The translations under genes and the position numbers were made by a program. Shown here piece after piece: positions 1-8,198 of a DNA stretch of 44,033 nucleotides; position 1 is the stretch's first letter; each line of letters opens with the position of its first letter. Under the pieces are notes generated by a model. That model was not told the DNA's origin. It was given only the letters and a program-made list of their open reading frames with translations, and did not search any database. Source of the DNA: Bacteroidia bacterium. Lineage in GTDB: Bacteria > Bacteroidota > Bacteroidia > Flavobacteriales > Flavobacteriaceae. Location: contig JAUIBW010000040.1 of assembly GCA_030427585.1 (NCBI GenBank), positions 1 through 44,033 on the forward strand, in the 5' to 3' direction.

Positions 1-50
1 TGCGGGTGCAAACATACAACCCTTTTTCTTTCTAACAACAAAATTTAGTA
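1..50 (-). promoter_or_regulatory. Bacteroidetes sigma-A promoter, stable-RNA type, pointing out of the window
   Basis: Read on the minus strand, a TTGTTG (complement of 36-41) is followed by a spacer of about 19 bases and a perfect -7 box TATGTTTG (complement of 9-16), then CACCCGCA. This matches the Bacteroidetes form TTG...TAnnTTTG. The TTTGCACCCGC style is what I associate with tRNA and rRNA promoters in Flavobacteria. The transcribed gene would lie left of base 1 and cannot be seen. The stable-RNA assignment is inference; the promoter match is direct. Confidence 0.55.
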
Positions 51-262
51 ACTATTTTGAAACTTTTTTTTAACAACCTGATATCATAAACTTTACACTA
101 AATTAAAAACAACAAGAAAACAACATACCGTTACAACTTCTAAAGAGATCATCCAAAAAAGTACAATAACACAAGCAAAAACATACTTCTTTCTTATCTC
201 AGAAGCATAACACCTATATTATCTAATCATTTATTTAAAAAATCAACAAAGAATTACATTGT

Positions 263-737
263 CTATATTATATTTAATATAGCTACACTTAGATATAATC
301 CTATCCCGAAAATAGTATGAGCAAGCATGCTTTTTATTCTACCTGTTGTTGGATTTGGTACATCTGATAATGCAATTCCCAATCCAAATGCAGGCTGCAT
401 AATAAAAAAAAGGAGCGACAATAGTAAAAAGACCTATTAAAATCGCAGGTTGAAGAGTTAGATTAGTTAGCCAATCTTTACCACAAACAAAAACCAATAG
501 AAATACAAATGATATTCCTATTATACAATGTGACAACCAACCTATGATCAATTCATTTTTTAATGAGGGAGAATTAAAAATTTTATCTTGAAAGAATTTT
601 CCTTTGGGTATACAACCTACCCAACGACCAAGAAGACTATAATTTAACGATTTTATTTTAAACAAACTTAATATAAATGACCAAATGTCCATTGCAAATG
701 TAGCACCAACACCAATAATTATTGTTTTAATATCCAA
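263..737 (-). pseudogene. DUF2938 family membrane protein, frameshifted
   Basis: The first 115 or so residues read as a DUF2938 integral membrane protein: an N-terminal GVGATFAMDIW helix, then SLLGRWVGC and GWLSHCIIGISF. The frame then goes wrong at a run of eight T (minus strand; A8 on the plus strand at about 404-411). Dropping one T continues as PFFIMQPAFG, ALSDVPNPTTGR and HTIFGIGLYL, ending at a TAG at 263-265. This is the expected family C-terminus and gives about 157 residues. Without correction the protein stops at 339. The only in-frame start is TTG at 737. It may be a real pseudogene, phase variation at the homopolymer, or a sequencing error. It sits just downstream of an AraC regulator on the same strand. 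Confidence 0.75.
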
Positions 738-864
738 TTCATTTTATATCTGTTTTCTTGATTAGCTTAAACGATAAGGAGAGACAGCAAGAGTATTATT
801 AATACTCACAAAATTACCTTTGTAAAGGGTATTGTATTAGGACAAAATTGTAATTTACCAGGAC

Positions 865-1710
865 TTATCTATAATTATGTCTAAACACTTTGGGTGAACA
901 CCCTATATGTTTTTTAAAGAATCTGATAAAATAAGATGTATCATCATATCCCAAATCATAAGCTATACTACTCACCTGATTAGATGTAGCCAAAAGATAT
1001 CTTTTAGCTTCTAAAATGATATACTCATTAATTAATTCTGAACATGTTTTACCTAATGTAGATTTAGTGATGGCATTAAGTTGATACAAAGAAAGGTTCA
1101 TCATTTTTGCATATTGAGCTGCTCGTTTACAGGTAATACTATGTGTTTCTAAAAGAAACAAAAATTCTTCTAGTCGTTCTTGTGAATATGGTGTACCTTT
1201 ATTTTTATGGTCTTTCCCTATTTTTCGACTAAGCTCGGTAAGTAATATACTTAGGTTTGCATTAATTACTTCCTGATATCCTTCATCCTTATTTGTAAAT
1301 TCCTGAAAAATAGCCTCTAAAACCGATATCGGTTTTTTAAAACCATTACTATCAAACTGATAACAGTTCAAACTACTTATTTTTCTTAACAATTCTATTC
1401 TTACTTTATCATGAGCAACATAAGAACTGGCATTAAAATTAAGTAAATACCCCGTACTCTCTTTATTTAATGTAAGCTGATGTACCTGACCCGGGCGAAG
1501 AACAAATATCGAATGCGCACAAACATCATAAGGAATAAAATCTATTTCATGAAAACCAGACCCTTGCTCCAGGGCCAGTAAAAAGAAAAAATCATGCCTA
1601 TGAAGATTATGAGCCATCCGTTTTCCTCTCAACATCTTCTTAACATTTTTAATCGCGAAAATAGATTCGTTTGAGTTTGCATTACCTTTTCTTACCGGAA
1701 TCTCTTGCAT
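865..1710 (-). CDS. AraC family transcriptional regulator (soluble, cupin-HTH type)
   Basis: A 281-residue protein of the usual AraC layout. Residues about 30-110 form a cupin-like sensing domain with the typical HRHDFFFLLALEQGSGFHEIDF start and a FVLRPGQVHQL strand. Residues about 185-281 hold the two helix-turn-helix motifs, including SIAYDLGYDDTSYFIRFFKKHIGCSPKVFR, the conserved second HTH and PxxFR signature. No membrane segment is present. This separates it from the two membrane-bound AraC proteins in this window. The ligand is unknown. The DUF2938 gene lies 127 bases downstream on the same strand and may be its target. A 12-bp inverted repeat at 1788-1841 upstream could be its own operator. 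Confidence 0.88.
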   Translation of the reverse strand: MQEIPVRKGNANSNESIFAIKNVKKMLRGKRMAHNLHRHDFFFLLALEQGSGFHEIDFIPYDVCAHSIFVLRPGQVHQLTLNKESTGYLLNFNASSYVAHDKVRIELLRKISSLNCYQFDSNGFKKPISVLEAIFQEFTNKDEGYQEVINANLSILLTELSRKIGKDHKNKGTPYSQERLEEFLFLLETHSITCKRAAQYAKMMNLSLYQLNAITKSTLGKTCSELINEYIILEAKRYLLATSNQVSSIAYDLGYDDTSYFIRFFKKHIGCSPKVFRHNYR

Positions 1711-1787
1711 TATATGACTTTAGGATTTTAATTCAACAGGTCTTTTTAAAAATCATATTATTTTTCTACTAACTTATATTTATACAT

Positions 1788-1841
1788 GGGAGTAAGAAAA
1801 TCTTATACTAAATTAAATTTTATCGAATCTTTCTTACTCCC
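1788..1841. promoter_or_regulatory. 12-bp inverted repeat, candidate operator or hairpin
   Basis: GGGAGTAAGAAA (1788-1799) and TTTCTTACTCCC (1830-1841) are perfect reverse complements separated by 30 bases. The pair lies 78 bases upstream of the soluble AraC gene start and about 90 bases downstream of the serine hydrolase stop. There is no T-run after it on the minus strand, so an operator is as likely as a terminator. Function is inferred from position only. Confidence 0.35.
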
Positions 1842-1931
1842 TCTCTTGCACAAAAGCTTTGTATTAGAAAAGCACGTTAGTATTTTTTTCGTACCACTAA
1901 GATAACTAAACCGATAAAAAGGTAGTTCTGT

Positions 1932-3011
1932 TTATTTACCTAATTTACTCCAGATTTTCTTAAACTCTTCTAAATTATCAGGAGTCAGATCTTCGTTTGC
2001 CATTAGAATCTGCCCTATGTTTGTTTTGGGATCAAACATCATAAAAGCAGATGCTCCCAGATCTGAACCGGTATGGCCTATTTTACCAGATTTAAAATAT
2101 GCCATAAAAAGCCCAGTGTTAGGTTCTCTGGGGCTAATATTCTGAATCTTGTTCTTTTCATCAAAATTCTTAGTATATAGCTCACTCCATGAATTTTTGG
2201 TAAGCAATGTACTGTTTCCATTATATCCTTTTATAAGCTCAATTAAGTAAAGCGATAGGTCTTCTATGTTTGTTTTTAAGCTTCCATCTGGATATGTGAC
2301 ACAAGAATAAGGTTGTATAGCCTTATCTTTTTCATCGTATAATATACTATGCAGCGTACTGTCTATATCTCTATAAAACCAACCAGTATTATTCATGTTT
2401 AGTGGTTTGAATATATGGTCTTCGGTAAATTCATTAAAAGGTTTATCACTAACTTTTTCTATGATATAAGCCGCTAATGCTGCTCCAATATTCGAATATT
2501 CATATTGCACACCTGCTTTCTTTTTCGAGAAACTTTTCTTTACACTCTTTGTATTATGACTAAGATGTTCATATAAATATGCTTTTAGAGGTGTCTTTGG
2601 AGAAAGCTCATAGGCGTATGCTGATTCATATATTTTTTTATTATCTATAATTCCGGAGGTATGGGTTGCCAGATGTCGTAATGTAATGATGTTCGAATCA
2701 TCGACATGTGGATTAACAATTGTAAAGTCCAGGTATTCATTAATATCTTTATCCAAATCAAGTAATCCTTTCTCTTTAGCTATCATTAAGGAAATCCCGA
2801 TAACAGTTTTACTCACCGATCCAATGGGTTGAATTGTATTTTTTGAATACTTCTTCTTTTTTTCTGCATTAGCAAATCCAAATGTTTCGATTTTTAGGAC
2901 TTTATCCTCATTAACTACAGCAGTGGCATATCCTGTAAATTTTTCGTCTTGAGATATACAACTTTGGATACTTAAAAAAATAATTAAAATAAAAGTAAAA
3001 TAAGATTTCAT
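1932..3011 (-). CDS. serine hydrolase, class C beta-lactamase / penicillin-binding-protein fold
   Basis: A 359-residue exported protein. An N-terminal hydrophobic signal ends near C18 (IQSC, an imperfect lipobox), so it is secreted and possibly lipid-anchored. The beta-lactamase-fold motifs are in order: S65-V-S-K68 (catalytic Ser and Lys), Y171-S-N, and H312-T-G as the KTG equivalent. HLATHTSGI around 112-120 is typical of the family. Such enzymes include esterases, D-amino-acid peptidases and true beta-lactamases; the substrate cannot be told from sequence. The gene follows a membrane AraC regulator (3178-4323) with a 166-base gap. TATCAATCAAAAA lies 11 bases upstream of the ATG, as in the second hydrolase of this window (8199-9842). 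Confidence 0.85.
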   Translation of the reverse strand: MKSYFTFILIIFLSIQSCISQDEKFTGYATAVVNEDKVLKIETFGFANAEKKKKYSKNTIQPIGSVSKTVIGISLMIAKEKGLLDLDKDINEYLDFTIVNPHVDDSNIITLRHLATHTSGIIDNKKIYESAYAYELSPKTPLKAYLYEHLSHNTKSVKKSFSKKKAGVQYEYSNIGAALAAYIIEKVSDKPFNEFTEDHIFKPLNMNNTGWFYRDIDSTLHSILYDEKDKAIQPYSCVTYPDGSLKTNIEDLSLYLIELIKGYNGNSTLLTKNSWSELYTKNFDEKNKIQNISPREPNTGLFMAYFKSGKIGHTGSDLGASAFMMFDPKTNIGQILMANEDLTPDNLEEFKKIWSKLGK

Positions 3012-3022
3012 AGTTATTGTTT

Positions 3023-3035
3023 TTTTTGATTGATA
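3023..3035 (-). promoter_or_regulatory. shared leader motif TATCAATCAAAAA, copy 1
   Basis: The 13-base motif reads on the minus strand and ends 11 bases before the ATG at 3011. The identical motif occurs at 9854-9866 with the same 11-base gap before the second serine hydrolase ATG. A further copy lies at 15661-15673, 8 bases before the SRPBCC gene. It could be a translation-initiation element, a regulator site, or inherited leader sequence from a gene duplication. Confidence 0.4.
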
Positions 3036-3177
3036 TGTTATTCATTTTGAGGTTACACACTACTCAAACAGTACATGCTTTTTATACCTTATCGAGTAAT
3101 TGTGCTGTTGAGATTTGTACACAAATAAATATGAAAATGAAGATCCAAACGCCCCAATGCTTCTGTTGGCACCTATT

Positions 3178-4323
3178 TTAAAGTGTTTTCTGAAGTGAGG
3201 ATTTAAATTGGGAAGGAGATAAACCGGTTTCTTTTTTAAATATTCGATTAAAGCTCGTTTTGGATTTAAAGCCAGATTCGTATGCAATACCCAAAAGTGT
3301 GATATTGTTATACTCTGGTGATTTTATTTTTTCTTTGACAGAAGCTACGCGATACTTATTCACATAGTCATAAAATGTAATCTTTAAATATTGGTTTAAA
3401 AATGCTGAGAGTTTTTTATCAGAAATTGAAATTGTATTTGCTAATGTGTTTAAAGTAAGATCTTCGTCTAAATACTTTTTATCAATTGACATCACCTGTT
3501 CTAGCGACAATTTCAATGCATTCAATTCTTCATCACTTATACCAGACAAATACTCATTCTTTTTACTCTCTTTATCTTTTTTCTCTGATGTGTTAATCAA
3601 GAAATCCGGGAGTAAAATTTTTGACTGTTTAACTCCATAATATCCTAGATATATTATTAATATAATCACAGAAACTAATGTTAAATATGAAGTTTCAAAA
3701 TTTAGTTCTCTAATAGTAGACTCATACAAAGTGAATATGATATCAAAGCAAGAAATCACAAGCACACCAATAAGCATTCGTTTCACCCAACTAAAATCAT
3801 TTTCAGAGATGTTTGAAAAATTGAGTTTCATTGCTCTTTTATATCTATTAAATAATTTTAATGAATACGATGTGTAAAAAATAAAATACAACATCAACAA
3901 AATACTGAACAGATCTCCGTGATCATTGATCACTTTTAAATAGTTAAACACAAACTCTTTCTTAATGATCGAGACCAGAAAAGGAATTGATACGCATAGT
4001 AAATAGAGTATCGTAGGAATAAAATGAATGTAGTATTTCCTTATTAGTCTTGTTTTGTTTTCAAATAGAGATTTAATATAAACAAATAGTAAAGGCCCGG
4101 TAAAAAACTCAATAATTTCATTACACACAAAAGTGCTTAGAAATAAAAATCTTACTTTATGAATTTGTGCATATCCATGAATAATGTAAAATAGGGTTAT
4201 AGAAAAAAATAAAAGAAGTAATTGTTGTGGTGTTTCTTTGGTTTTAGATTTTATCAATAACAGAAGTATAATAGCATTAATAACAATTCCTGTGGTTAAA
4301 AAAAAGGTAATTACTAAATTCAT
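3178..4323 (-). CDS. membrane-anchored AraC family regulator (multi-TM sensor + HTH)
   Basis: A 381-residue protein. Residues 1-235 are strongly hydrophobic, with about seven transmembrane helices starting at the N-terminus (MNLVITFFLTTGIVINAIILLLL) and no separate signal peptide. A charged linker (EKKDKESKKNE, about 245-255) leads to an AraC-type DNA-binding domain at about 285-381, ending in LGIAYESGFKSKTSFNRIFKKETGLSPSQFK. This architecture is common in Flavobacteria and should place the DNA-binding domain in the cytoplasm, tethered to the inner membrane. It is a paralogue of the protein at 9942-11075: the C-terminal halves match closely (ITLLG, GF.SKT.FNR.FK). Each copy is followed by a serine hydrolase, the probable target. 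Ligand unknown. Confidence 0.85.
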   Translation of the reverse strand: MNLVITFFLTTGIVINAIILLLLIKSKTKETPQQLLLLFFSITLFYIIHGYAQIHKVRFLFLSTFVCNEIIEFFTGPLLFVYIKSLFENKTRLIRKYYIHFIPTILYLLCVSIPFLVSIIKKEFVFNYLKVINDHGDLFSILLMLYFIFYTSYSLKLFNRYKRAMKLNFSNISENDFSWVKRMLIGVLVISCFDIIFTLYESTIRELNFETSYLTLVSVIILIIYLGYYGVKQSKILLPDFLINTSEKKDKESKKNEYLSGISDEELNALKLSLEQVMSIDKKYLDEDLTLNTLANTISISDKKLSAFLNQYLKITFYDYVNKYRVASVKEKIKSPEYNNITLLGIAYESGFKSKTSFNRIFKKETGLSPSQFKSSLQKTL

Positions 4324-4406
4324 AAACTAAAAATGCTGTAAATTATCTCTAATTATGTAGCGAGTATTGGGCTATTTTATGATTAAACCAAAATAACAAT
4401 GTCTAT

Positions 4407-4901
4407 TTAATAATTTGCAAAATGAGTATGTATTATTTTCGCATTACCTTGTTTATCACTACTAAGAATAAATGTAACAGGGCCTTTTGAAATACTATCT
4501 TTTACTGCATTTCTATCTCCAAAATACCATACTGCAGCTACCATTGCAGTTTCTCCATAAATTTTTGTTGTAATATCTTCTAGCCAGAGTGATTTTTTAG
4601 GTTGCTTTCCTCCTTCTACAAAACCAAAACCCAGATGGTGTGGTTTTAGATGCTTGTATCCTATCATTAAACCTTCCTTTTCTGATGAAAAATAGGTAAG
4701 GTCTTCGGTTTGAAGAAAAATATCGTCTAGCAGATTTAGATCATAAGTCTCCCACAACTTTAACCATTTATCAATCACATGTTCTGTCTCATTATGAGAT
4801 AAAGTTGCTTTCTTATCTTGAATCTCTATTTCATTTTTTTGCGTATTGCAAGCTAGTATTAATACAAGGAAAAGAATTATATTTAGAAATTTAAGGTTCA
4901 T
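4407..4901 (-). CDS. NTF2-like (SnoaL-type) lipoprotein
   Basis: A 164-residue protein with a lipoprotein signal peptide; the lipobox ends LILAC with the acylated cysteine at C18. The mature part shows the cone-shaped NTF2/SnoaL pattern: a first helix ending in DKWLKLWETYDLNLLDDIF, then LTYFSSEKEG.MIGYKHLKPH, and strands with TTKIYGETAMVAAVWYFGDR and a last strand IIHTHFANY. These folds serve as small-molecule binding or isomerase domains, and often as ketosteroid-isomerase-like proteins of unknown role. No catalytic assignment is possible. It lies 83 bases upstream of the membrane AraC gene on the same strand and may share its transcript. Confidence 0.65.
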   Translation of the reverse strand: MNLKFLNIILFLVLILACNTQKNEIEIQDKKATLSHNETEHVIDKWLKLWETYDLNLLDDIFLQTEDLTYFSSEKEGLMIGYKHLKPHHLGFGFVEGGKQPKKSLWLEDITTKIYGETAMVAAVWYFGDRNAVKDSISKGPVTFILSSDKQGNAKIIHTHFANY

Positions 4902-4972
4902 AATTAGAGCTTGGTTTTTTAAACAATTAATTATTCGATATTTTTTCTATTAAATTCACTTTTTGCCTATGA

Positions 4973-5515
4973 TTATAATGTTTTAATCATTTGTTCATAT
5001 TCTTCTATTTTTGATTCTAGTCGCTTGTTTAAATACTCATTTTTATTTTTAAGATGAGACGAAATTAGCTTGGCTTCTTCACAATACTTAATTATTTTGT
5101 TTTTAGTCCAATGTTTTGGTGGGGTTTGGAGATTTGTGATTCGATCTGCTATTTTAACAATACCAACTTCTTTTTGCAATTTATTTATACGAATCAAGCT
5201 ATCCATCATTTTTTCTTCTTTGGATGGCAGCTCCTCATCTTTTGTTAGTGCTTGTACTGCTTTAGCAATAGGTTCCCCAAATATTTGTTTGATTTCTTCG
5301 ACATCTGTATCTGTATCCTCAATTGTATCATGCAGAATTGCTGTTTGTATGGCAAAGTCTATATCGAATGAAGGATCGAAATTATACCCAAATAAAACTT
5401 CCATAGCTACATTTGAAATATGCATAAGATAGTTAGCATTTGTTCCAGGAACTTTTTGTTTGCTATGTTTTTCTCCAGCAAATTTGATTGCTTTTTGATA
5501 TAATTCTTGTGTCAT
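4973..5515 (-). CDS. HD-domain phosphohydrolase, small alarmone hydrolase (MESH1/SpoT-hydrolase-like)
   Basis: A 180-residue cytoplasmic protein matching the stand-alone (p)ppGpp hydrolase fold. Visible metal-binding residues are H32 (in YLMHI), H62-D63 (AILHDTIEDTDTD) and D124 (KIADRITNLQ). E66-D67 after the HD pair is the ED motif of the RelA/SpoT hydrolase family. KIADR is also typical. The length equals single-domain hydrolases; no synthetase, TGS or ACT domain follows. The likely reaction is removal of the 3'-pyrophosphate of ppGpp or a related nucleotide. Substrate preference within this family varies, so the alarmone role is family knowledge, not proof. It stands alone between unrelated genes. 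Confidence 0.75.
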   Translation of the reverse strand: MTQELYQKAIKFAGEKHSKQKVPGTNANYLMHISNVAMEVLFGYNFDPSFDIDFAIQTAILHDTIEDTDTDVEEIKQIFGEPIAKAVQALTKDEELPSKEEKMMDSLIRINKLQKEVGIVKIADRITNLQTPPKHWTKNKIIKYCEEAKLISSHLKNKNEYLNKRLESKIEEYEQMIKTL

Positions 5516-5765
5516 AGTAGTTTTATCATATACATAATGATTCTAATTTTCTTTCTTTAAGATATTGGGCTCTATAAATACCTCATTTACCAAGGCCGGT
5601 TGGTTGTACAAGTTAGGACTAAATTAGTAAAAGAAAACCAACCATAGATAAATCTGTGAAGTTTTCTGGGCATATACAAAATAGGTAATAAACTAAACCC
5701 GTTGTCACATATTTTATTTTAATATTTATTCAGGAAGAATTTCTTATACATTCTACTATAACATG

Positions 5766-6335
5766 TTATTTATTTTTTTTCAAAGATATGGAAATTCCGA
5801 GTGCGAATGCTCCAGCATATTGTTCAACAGTTGGTTGAAAGTAATAAATCAAACCTAAATCTACATTATTATTTTGTCCTAATTCTAATCCGAAAGAAAA
5901 AGGTATATGGTAGATGAAACCTCTTTTATCTATAGTAGTAAAAGCTGTAAATGTTTCAAATTTTCCCAGAGATGCCCCTATTCCAATTTCAACATATGGC
6001 GCAACCCAAGGAATTGGTGCTCTAACTCTTACTTTTCCACCTATTAGAAAGGCTTTAGATTCAGCTTTTTCATCTGTTGGATTGTCATTAAGGTCTTTTC
6101 CATTCGAGCTTGTCAAAATTAAACCAGCGTATGGTCTAAGTTCAACCCAAGAGGCGATACCTAATATATATTGACCTTGAAGAAAAAATCCATTATCAAC
6201 AATCTTATCAGCACTATAATATGGTGAACTCAACCCGTATCCAATTTGAGCATTAATTGACTCATTCTTAACAAATTGCCCTATAGTTAGATTTGAAGTT
6301 AAAATAATTATTAGTAAAATTAGGGTATTCTTCAT
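5766..6335 (-). CDS. predicted outer-membrane beta-barrel protein
   Basis: From the ATG at 6335 the product is 189 residues and starts with a clean signal peptide (KNTLILLIIILTSNLTIGQ). An ATG at 6365 would add ten residues in front of the signal sequence and is less likely. The mature part alternates short amphipathic strands with glycine-rich turns: AQIGYGLSSPYYSADK, FLQGQYILGIASWVELRPYAGLI, PYVEIGIGASLG, SFGLELGQNNNVDLGLIYYFQPT. It ends ALGISISLKKNK. This is the pattern of an eight-stranded OmpA/opacity-type barrel. No partner or specific function is visible. The gene stands alone. Confidence 0.6.
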   Translation of the reverse strand: MKNTLILLIIILTSNLTIGQFVKNESINAQIGYGLSSPYYSADKIVDNGFFLQGQYILGIASWVELRPYAGLILTSSNGKDLNDNPTDEKAESKAFLIGGKVRVRAPIPWVAPYVEIGIGASLGKFETFTAFTTIDKRGFIYHIPFSFGLELGQNNNVDLGLIYYFQPTVEQYAGAFALGISISLKKNK

Positions 6336-6538
6336 AATGCTATTAACGTTTACTATACGTGTCATAGCAGAGCAAAATGTTACCTAGTTTTTTGATTTTT
6401 ATGATTATTAATCACTACACTTCCTTAATAAATACCAAAGTCACCATGCAAAACCTAATTTTGAAGAATAGTTTTTGAAAATCATTAATTAGACCTAGAT
6501 TATATAACCTAATACACTATAACAGACTATTTTTGTGA

Positions 6539-6931
6539 TCAGTTTCCAATCACTACTAGTATTCCGATTAGTAAAAGGACCACCCATCCCGGGTGTTTTC
6601 CTTTAGTACCTACTAAAACCAACAGGGATGCCAGAAACATGGTATATATGATGGACTGTATTATAAAATCAATACTAGTTGACTTCAACTCATTGTATTC
6701 TATAGAAATTTTGATCAATATTGCCCCGATACACCACCCAAATACTGAAGCCAAATGCCAGGTTGCCCATAATATCCTTAAATGTCTTTCTTTTAATGCT
6801 TCGCTTTTTTTTGATGGGACTAAGCTTCCTCTATTCCTTTTGCTATTAAAAATCAAATACTCTCCAAGAATAGAGTGAATAATTCCTAAGAGAAAACACA
6901 GGATTCCTGCTATACACAAATACGTATTCAT
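6539..6931 (-). CDS. small integral membrane protein, four predicted helices
   Basis: A 130-residue protein with about four membrane helices: residues about 3-22, 53-70, 86-108 and 114-129. Conserved-looking features are IHSILGEYLIF after helix 1 and the RHLRILWATWHLASVFGWCIG segment, with a histidine at the membrane face. I do not recognise a named family, though similar short proteins with an IHS-GE motif occur in Bacteroidetes and Proteobacteria. It lies 51 bases downstream of the cytochrome-b-like protein on the same strand and probably shares its transcript. It would then fall under the FNR-type box at 7636-7649. Function unknown. Confidence 0.6.
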   Translation of the reverse strand: MNTYLCIAGILCFLLGIIHSILGEYLIFNSKRNRGSLVPSKKSEALKERHLRILWATWHLASVFGWCIGAILIKISIEYNELKSTSIDFIIQSIIYTMFLASLLVLVGTKGKHPGWVVLLLIGILVVIGN

Positions 6932-6982
6932 TACTTATTTTTTAGTGAACTCATCTTAAGTTCTGTGTTATTTGTTCGTTCT

Positions 6983-7597
6983 TTATTTTCCTATCAAAAT
7001 ATGATATTCTGCTGGTATTTCAATTCCTCTATATCTATTTGTTAATCCATAAAACAGTGTCAGTGTTAATATTACGCCAAATAAAAGTATTAAAACAGAT
7101 TGTTTGCGAGGTGTGAATCCCAATACATTATTTTTCATTTTGACGTCATGAATAGCTGAAATGTGACCAAAAAACGAAAGTATAGCAAGGCCATAGTAGG
7201 GTATGAAAAATAGATTTACCGGAAAAGTATTCAACCCTGCTACTCCAAAATAAATATTAGTATCTAAATCTAAAAAAAATCTACCTGTGAATACTGCACC
7301 AAGATGAAATACAAAAAAAATAGCCAGGTACAATCCGCTCCATAGCTGTAATTTTTCAAAAAAGCCGGTGGTGTTTTTCCTTCTTTTTAGAAATAGTCGT
7401 ATCCCAGAAAAAATTTGAATAAATACTGCTATCAACAAAAGAGTTTCGGCAAAAATATTTCTATACACCATACGAAATTTATCCATTAATAGGATGTGTT
7501 CCTCTACTCCAAAAAGGCTATAACTATGGTTGAACAAGTGAAAACTTATAAAGATTGTAATTATGACTCCCGAGATATAATGAATTTGTTTCATCAT
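6983..7597 (-). CDS. five-helix membrane protein resembling a haem b subunit (SdhC/FrdC-like fold)
   Basis: The ATG at 7597 (MMKQIHYISG) is preferred over a TTG at 7615 and gives 204 residues. Five hydrophobic helices are spaced like those of di-haem succinate dehydrogenase / fumarate reductase cytochrome b subunits, which have similar length. Histidines sit in or next to helices: HYISG, SFHLFNHS in helix 1, FFVFHLGAVF in helix 3, and FFGHISAIH at the end of helix 4. No flavoprotein or iron-sulfur subunit is nearby, so it would be a stand-alone member. The haem role is inferred from topology and histidines only. An exact TTGAT-N4-ATCAA box lies 38 bases upstream of the ATG, which fits oxygen- or redox-linked control. 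Confidence 0.55.
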   Translation of the reverse strand: MMKQIHYISGVIITIFISFHLFNHSYSLFGVEEHILLMDKFRMVYRNIFAETLLLIAVFIQIFSGIRLFLKRRKNTTGFFEKLQLWSGLYLAIFFVFHLGAVFTGRFFLDLDTNIYFGVAGLNTFPVNLFFIPYYGLAILSFFGHISAIHDVKMKNNVLGFTPRKQSVLILLFGVILTLTLFYGLTNRYRGIEIPAEYHILIGK

Positions 7598-7635
7598 TTT
7601 TTTTACAAAGGTCAATCTAAATTGTAACGTATCAT

Positions 7636-7649
7636 TTGATATATATCAA
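7636..7649. promoter_or_regulatory. FNR/CRP-type palindrome TTGATATATATCAA
   Basis: TTGAT-ATAT-ATCAA matches the FNR half-site arrangement TTGAT-N4-ATCAA exactly. The perfect palindrome extends to 18 bases (ATTTGATATATATCAAAT, 7634-7651). It lies 38 bases upstream of the ATG of the cytochrome-b-like gene (start 7597). Crp/Fnr-family regulators of Bacteroidetes are known to use similar half-sites. No such regulator is in the window. Confidence 0.5.
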
Positions 7650-7827
7650 ATTCGGTTTAGCATTCAACCGTCTTATAAAATCTCATGATATCTTCTGCTA
7701 AAAAATTCTGCATAATTCATTATCAAGAGTATTTCAAAATAATCCTCAAAAAAGAAAAAAAGTCTCTTACCGGTTTTTCTTTATAATAGTTTGCGAAAAG
7801 GCCTTTAAAAATTTCTGTCCCCTCTCC

Positions 7828-8151
7828 CTAATACCATAATGAATGGTAAATAATCCCACCTGAATTTAAAATATCATGCTGCCATATTATTAAATTTTTG
7901 AGTTCATCATATTTTTCATTTGTTTTTAACGTAATAGTGTCTAACTCAAGAAATCTACCAGCAGGATAGTTTGAATACAGAAATCCTAGTGAACATCTAT
8001 CATAACCTTGTATTTGATGGTAAGTAAAATGTTCTACATTAATTTTTAGATTAACACTTAAATCAAATATAAATATTTTGCTTTTATCGTTTTTTTTGTA
8101 AATGTTAAGTTTAACATTTGGTGATTTAGTAAATCGGTTAAGGCCTTTCAA
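7828..8151 (-). CDS. hypothetical protein, possibly a gene remnant
   Basis: A 107-residue reading frame with no recognisable domain and no signal peptide. The only available start is TTG at 8151, and a stop codon lies just upstream in frame, so the 5' end may be lost. The sequence looks protein-like: alternating strands such as KLNIYKKNDKSKIFIFDL and VEHFTYHQIQGYDRCSLGFL, and a C-terminal IIWQHDILNSGGIIYHSLWY. It lies 47 bases downstream of the larger serine hydrolase (stop at 8199) on the same strand. I cannot name it, and it may be a truncated gene. Confidence 0.35.
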   Translation of the reverse strand: MKGLNRFTKSPNVKLNIYKKNDKSKIFIFDLSVNLKINVEHFTYHQIQGYDRCSLGFLYSNYPAGRFLELDTITLKTNEKYDELKNLIIWQHDILNSGGIIYHSLWY

Positions 8152-8198
8152 ACCATCTTAAGCTGTCCTTCATTTTTATATATTTTTGGCTATTGGTT

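Noticed and set aside
3060..3287. A 75-codon frame overlapping the 3' end of the membrane AraC gene
   Set aside because: It overlaps a well-supported coding region on the same strand in another frame and has no protein features.
5598..5643. Inverted repeat GGTTGGTT / AACCAACC between two minus-strand genes
   Set aside because: Eight-base arms with a 30-base loop and no T-run; too weak to call a terminator or operator.
7739..7827. Search for CRISPR or tRNA in gene-free gaps
   Set aside because: No regularly spaced direct repeats and no cloverleaf-like sequence were seen here or elsewhere in the window.
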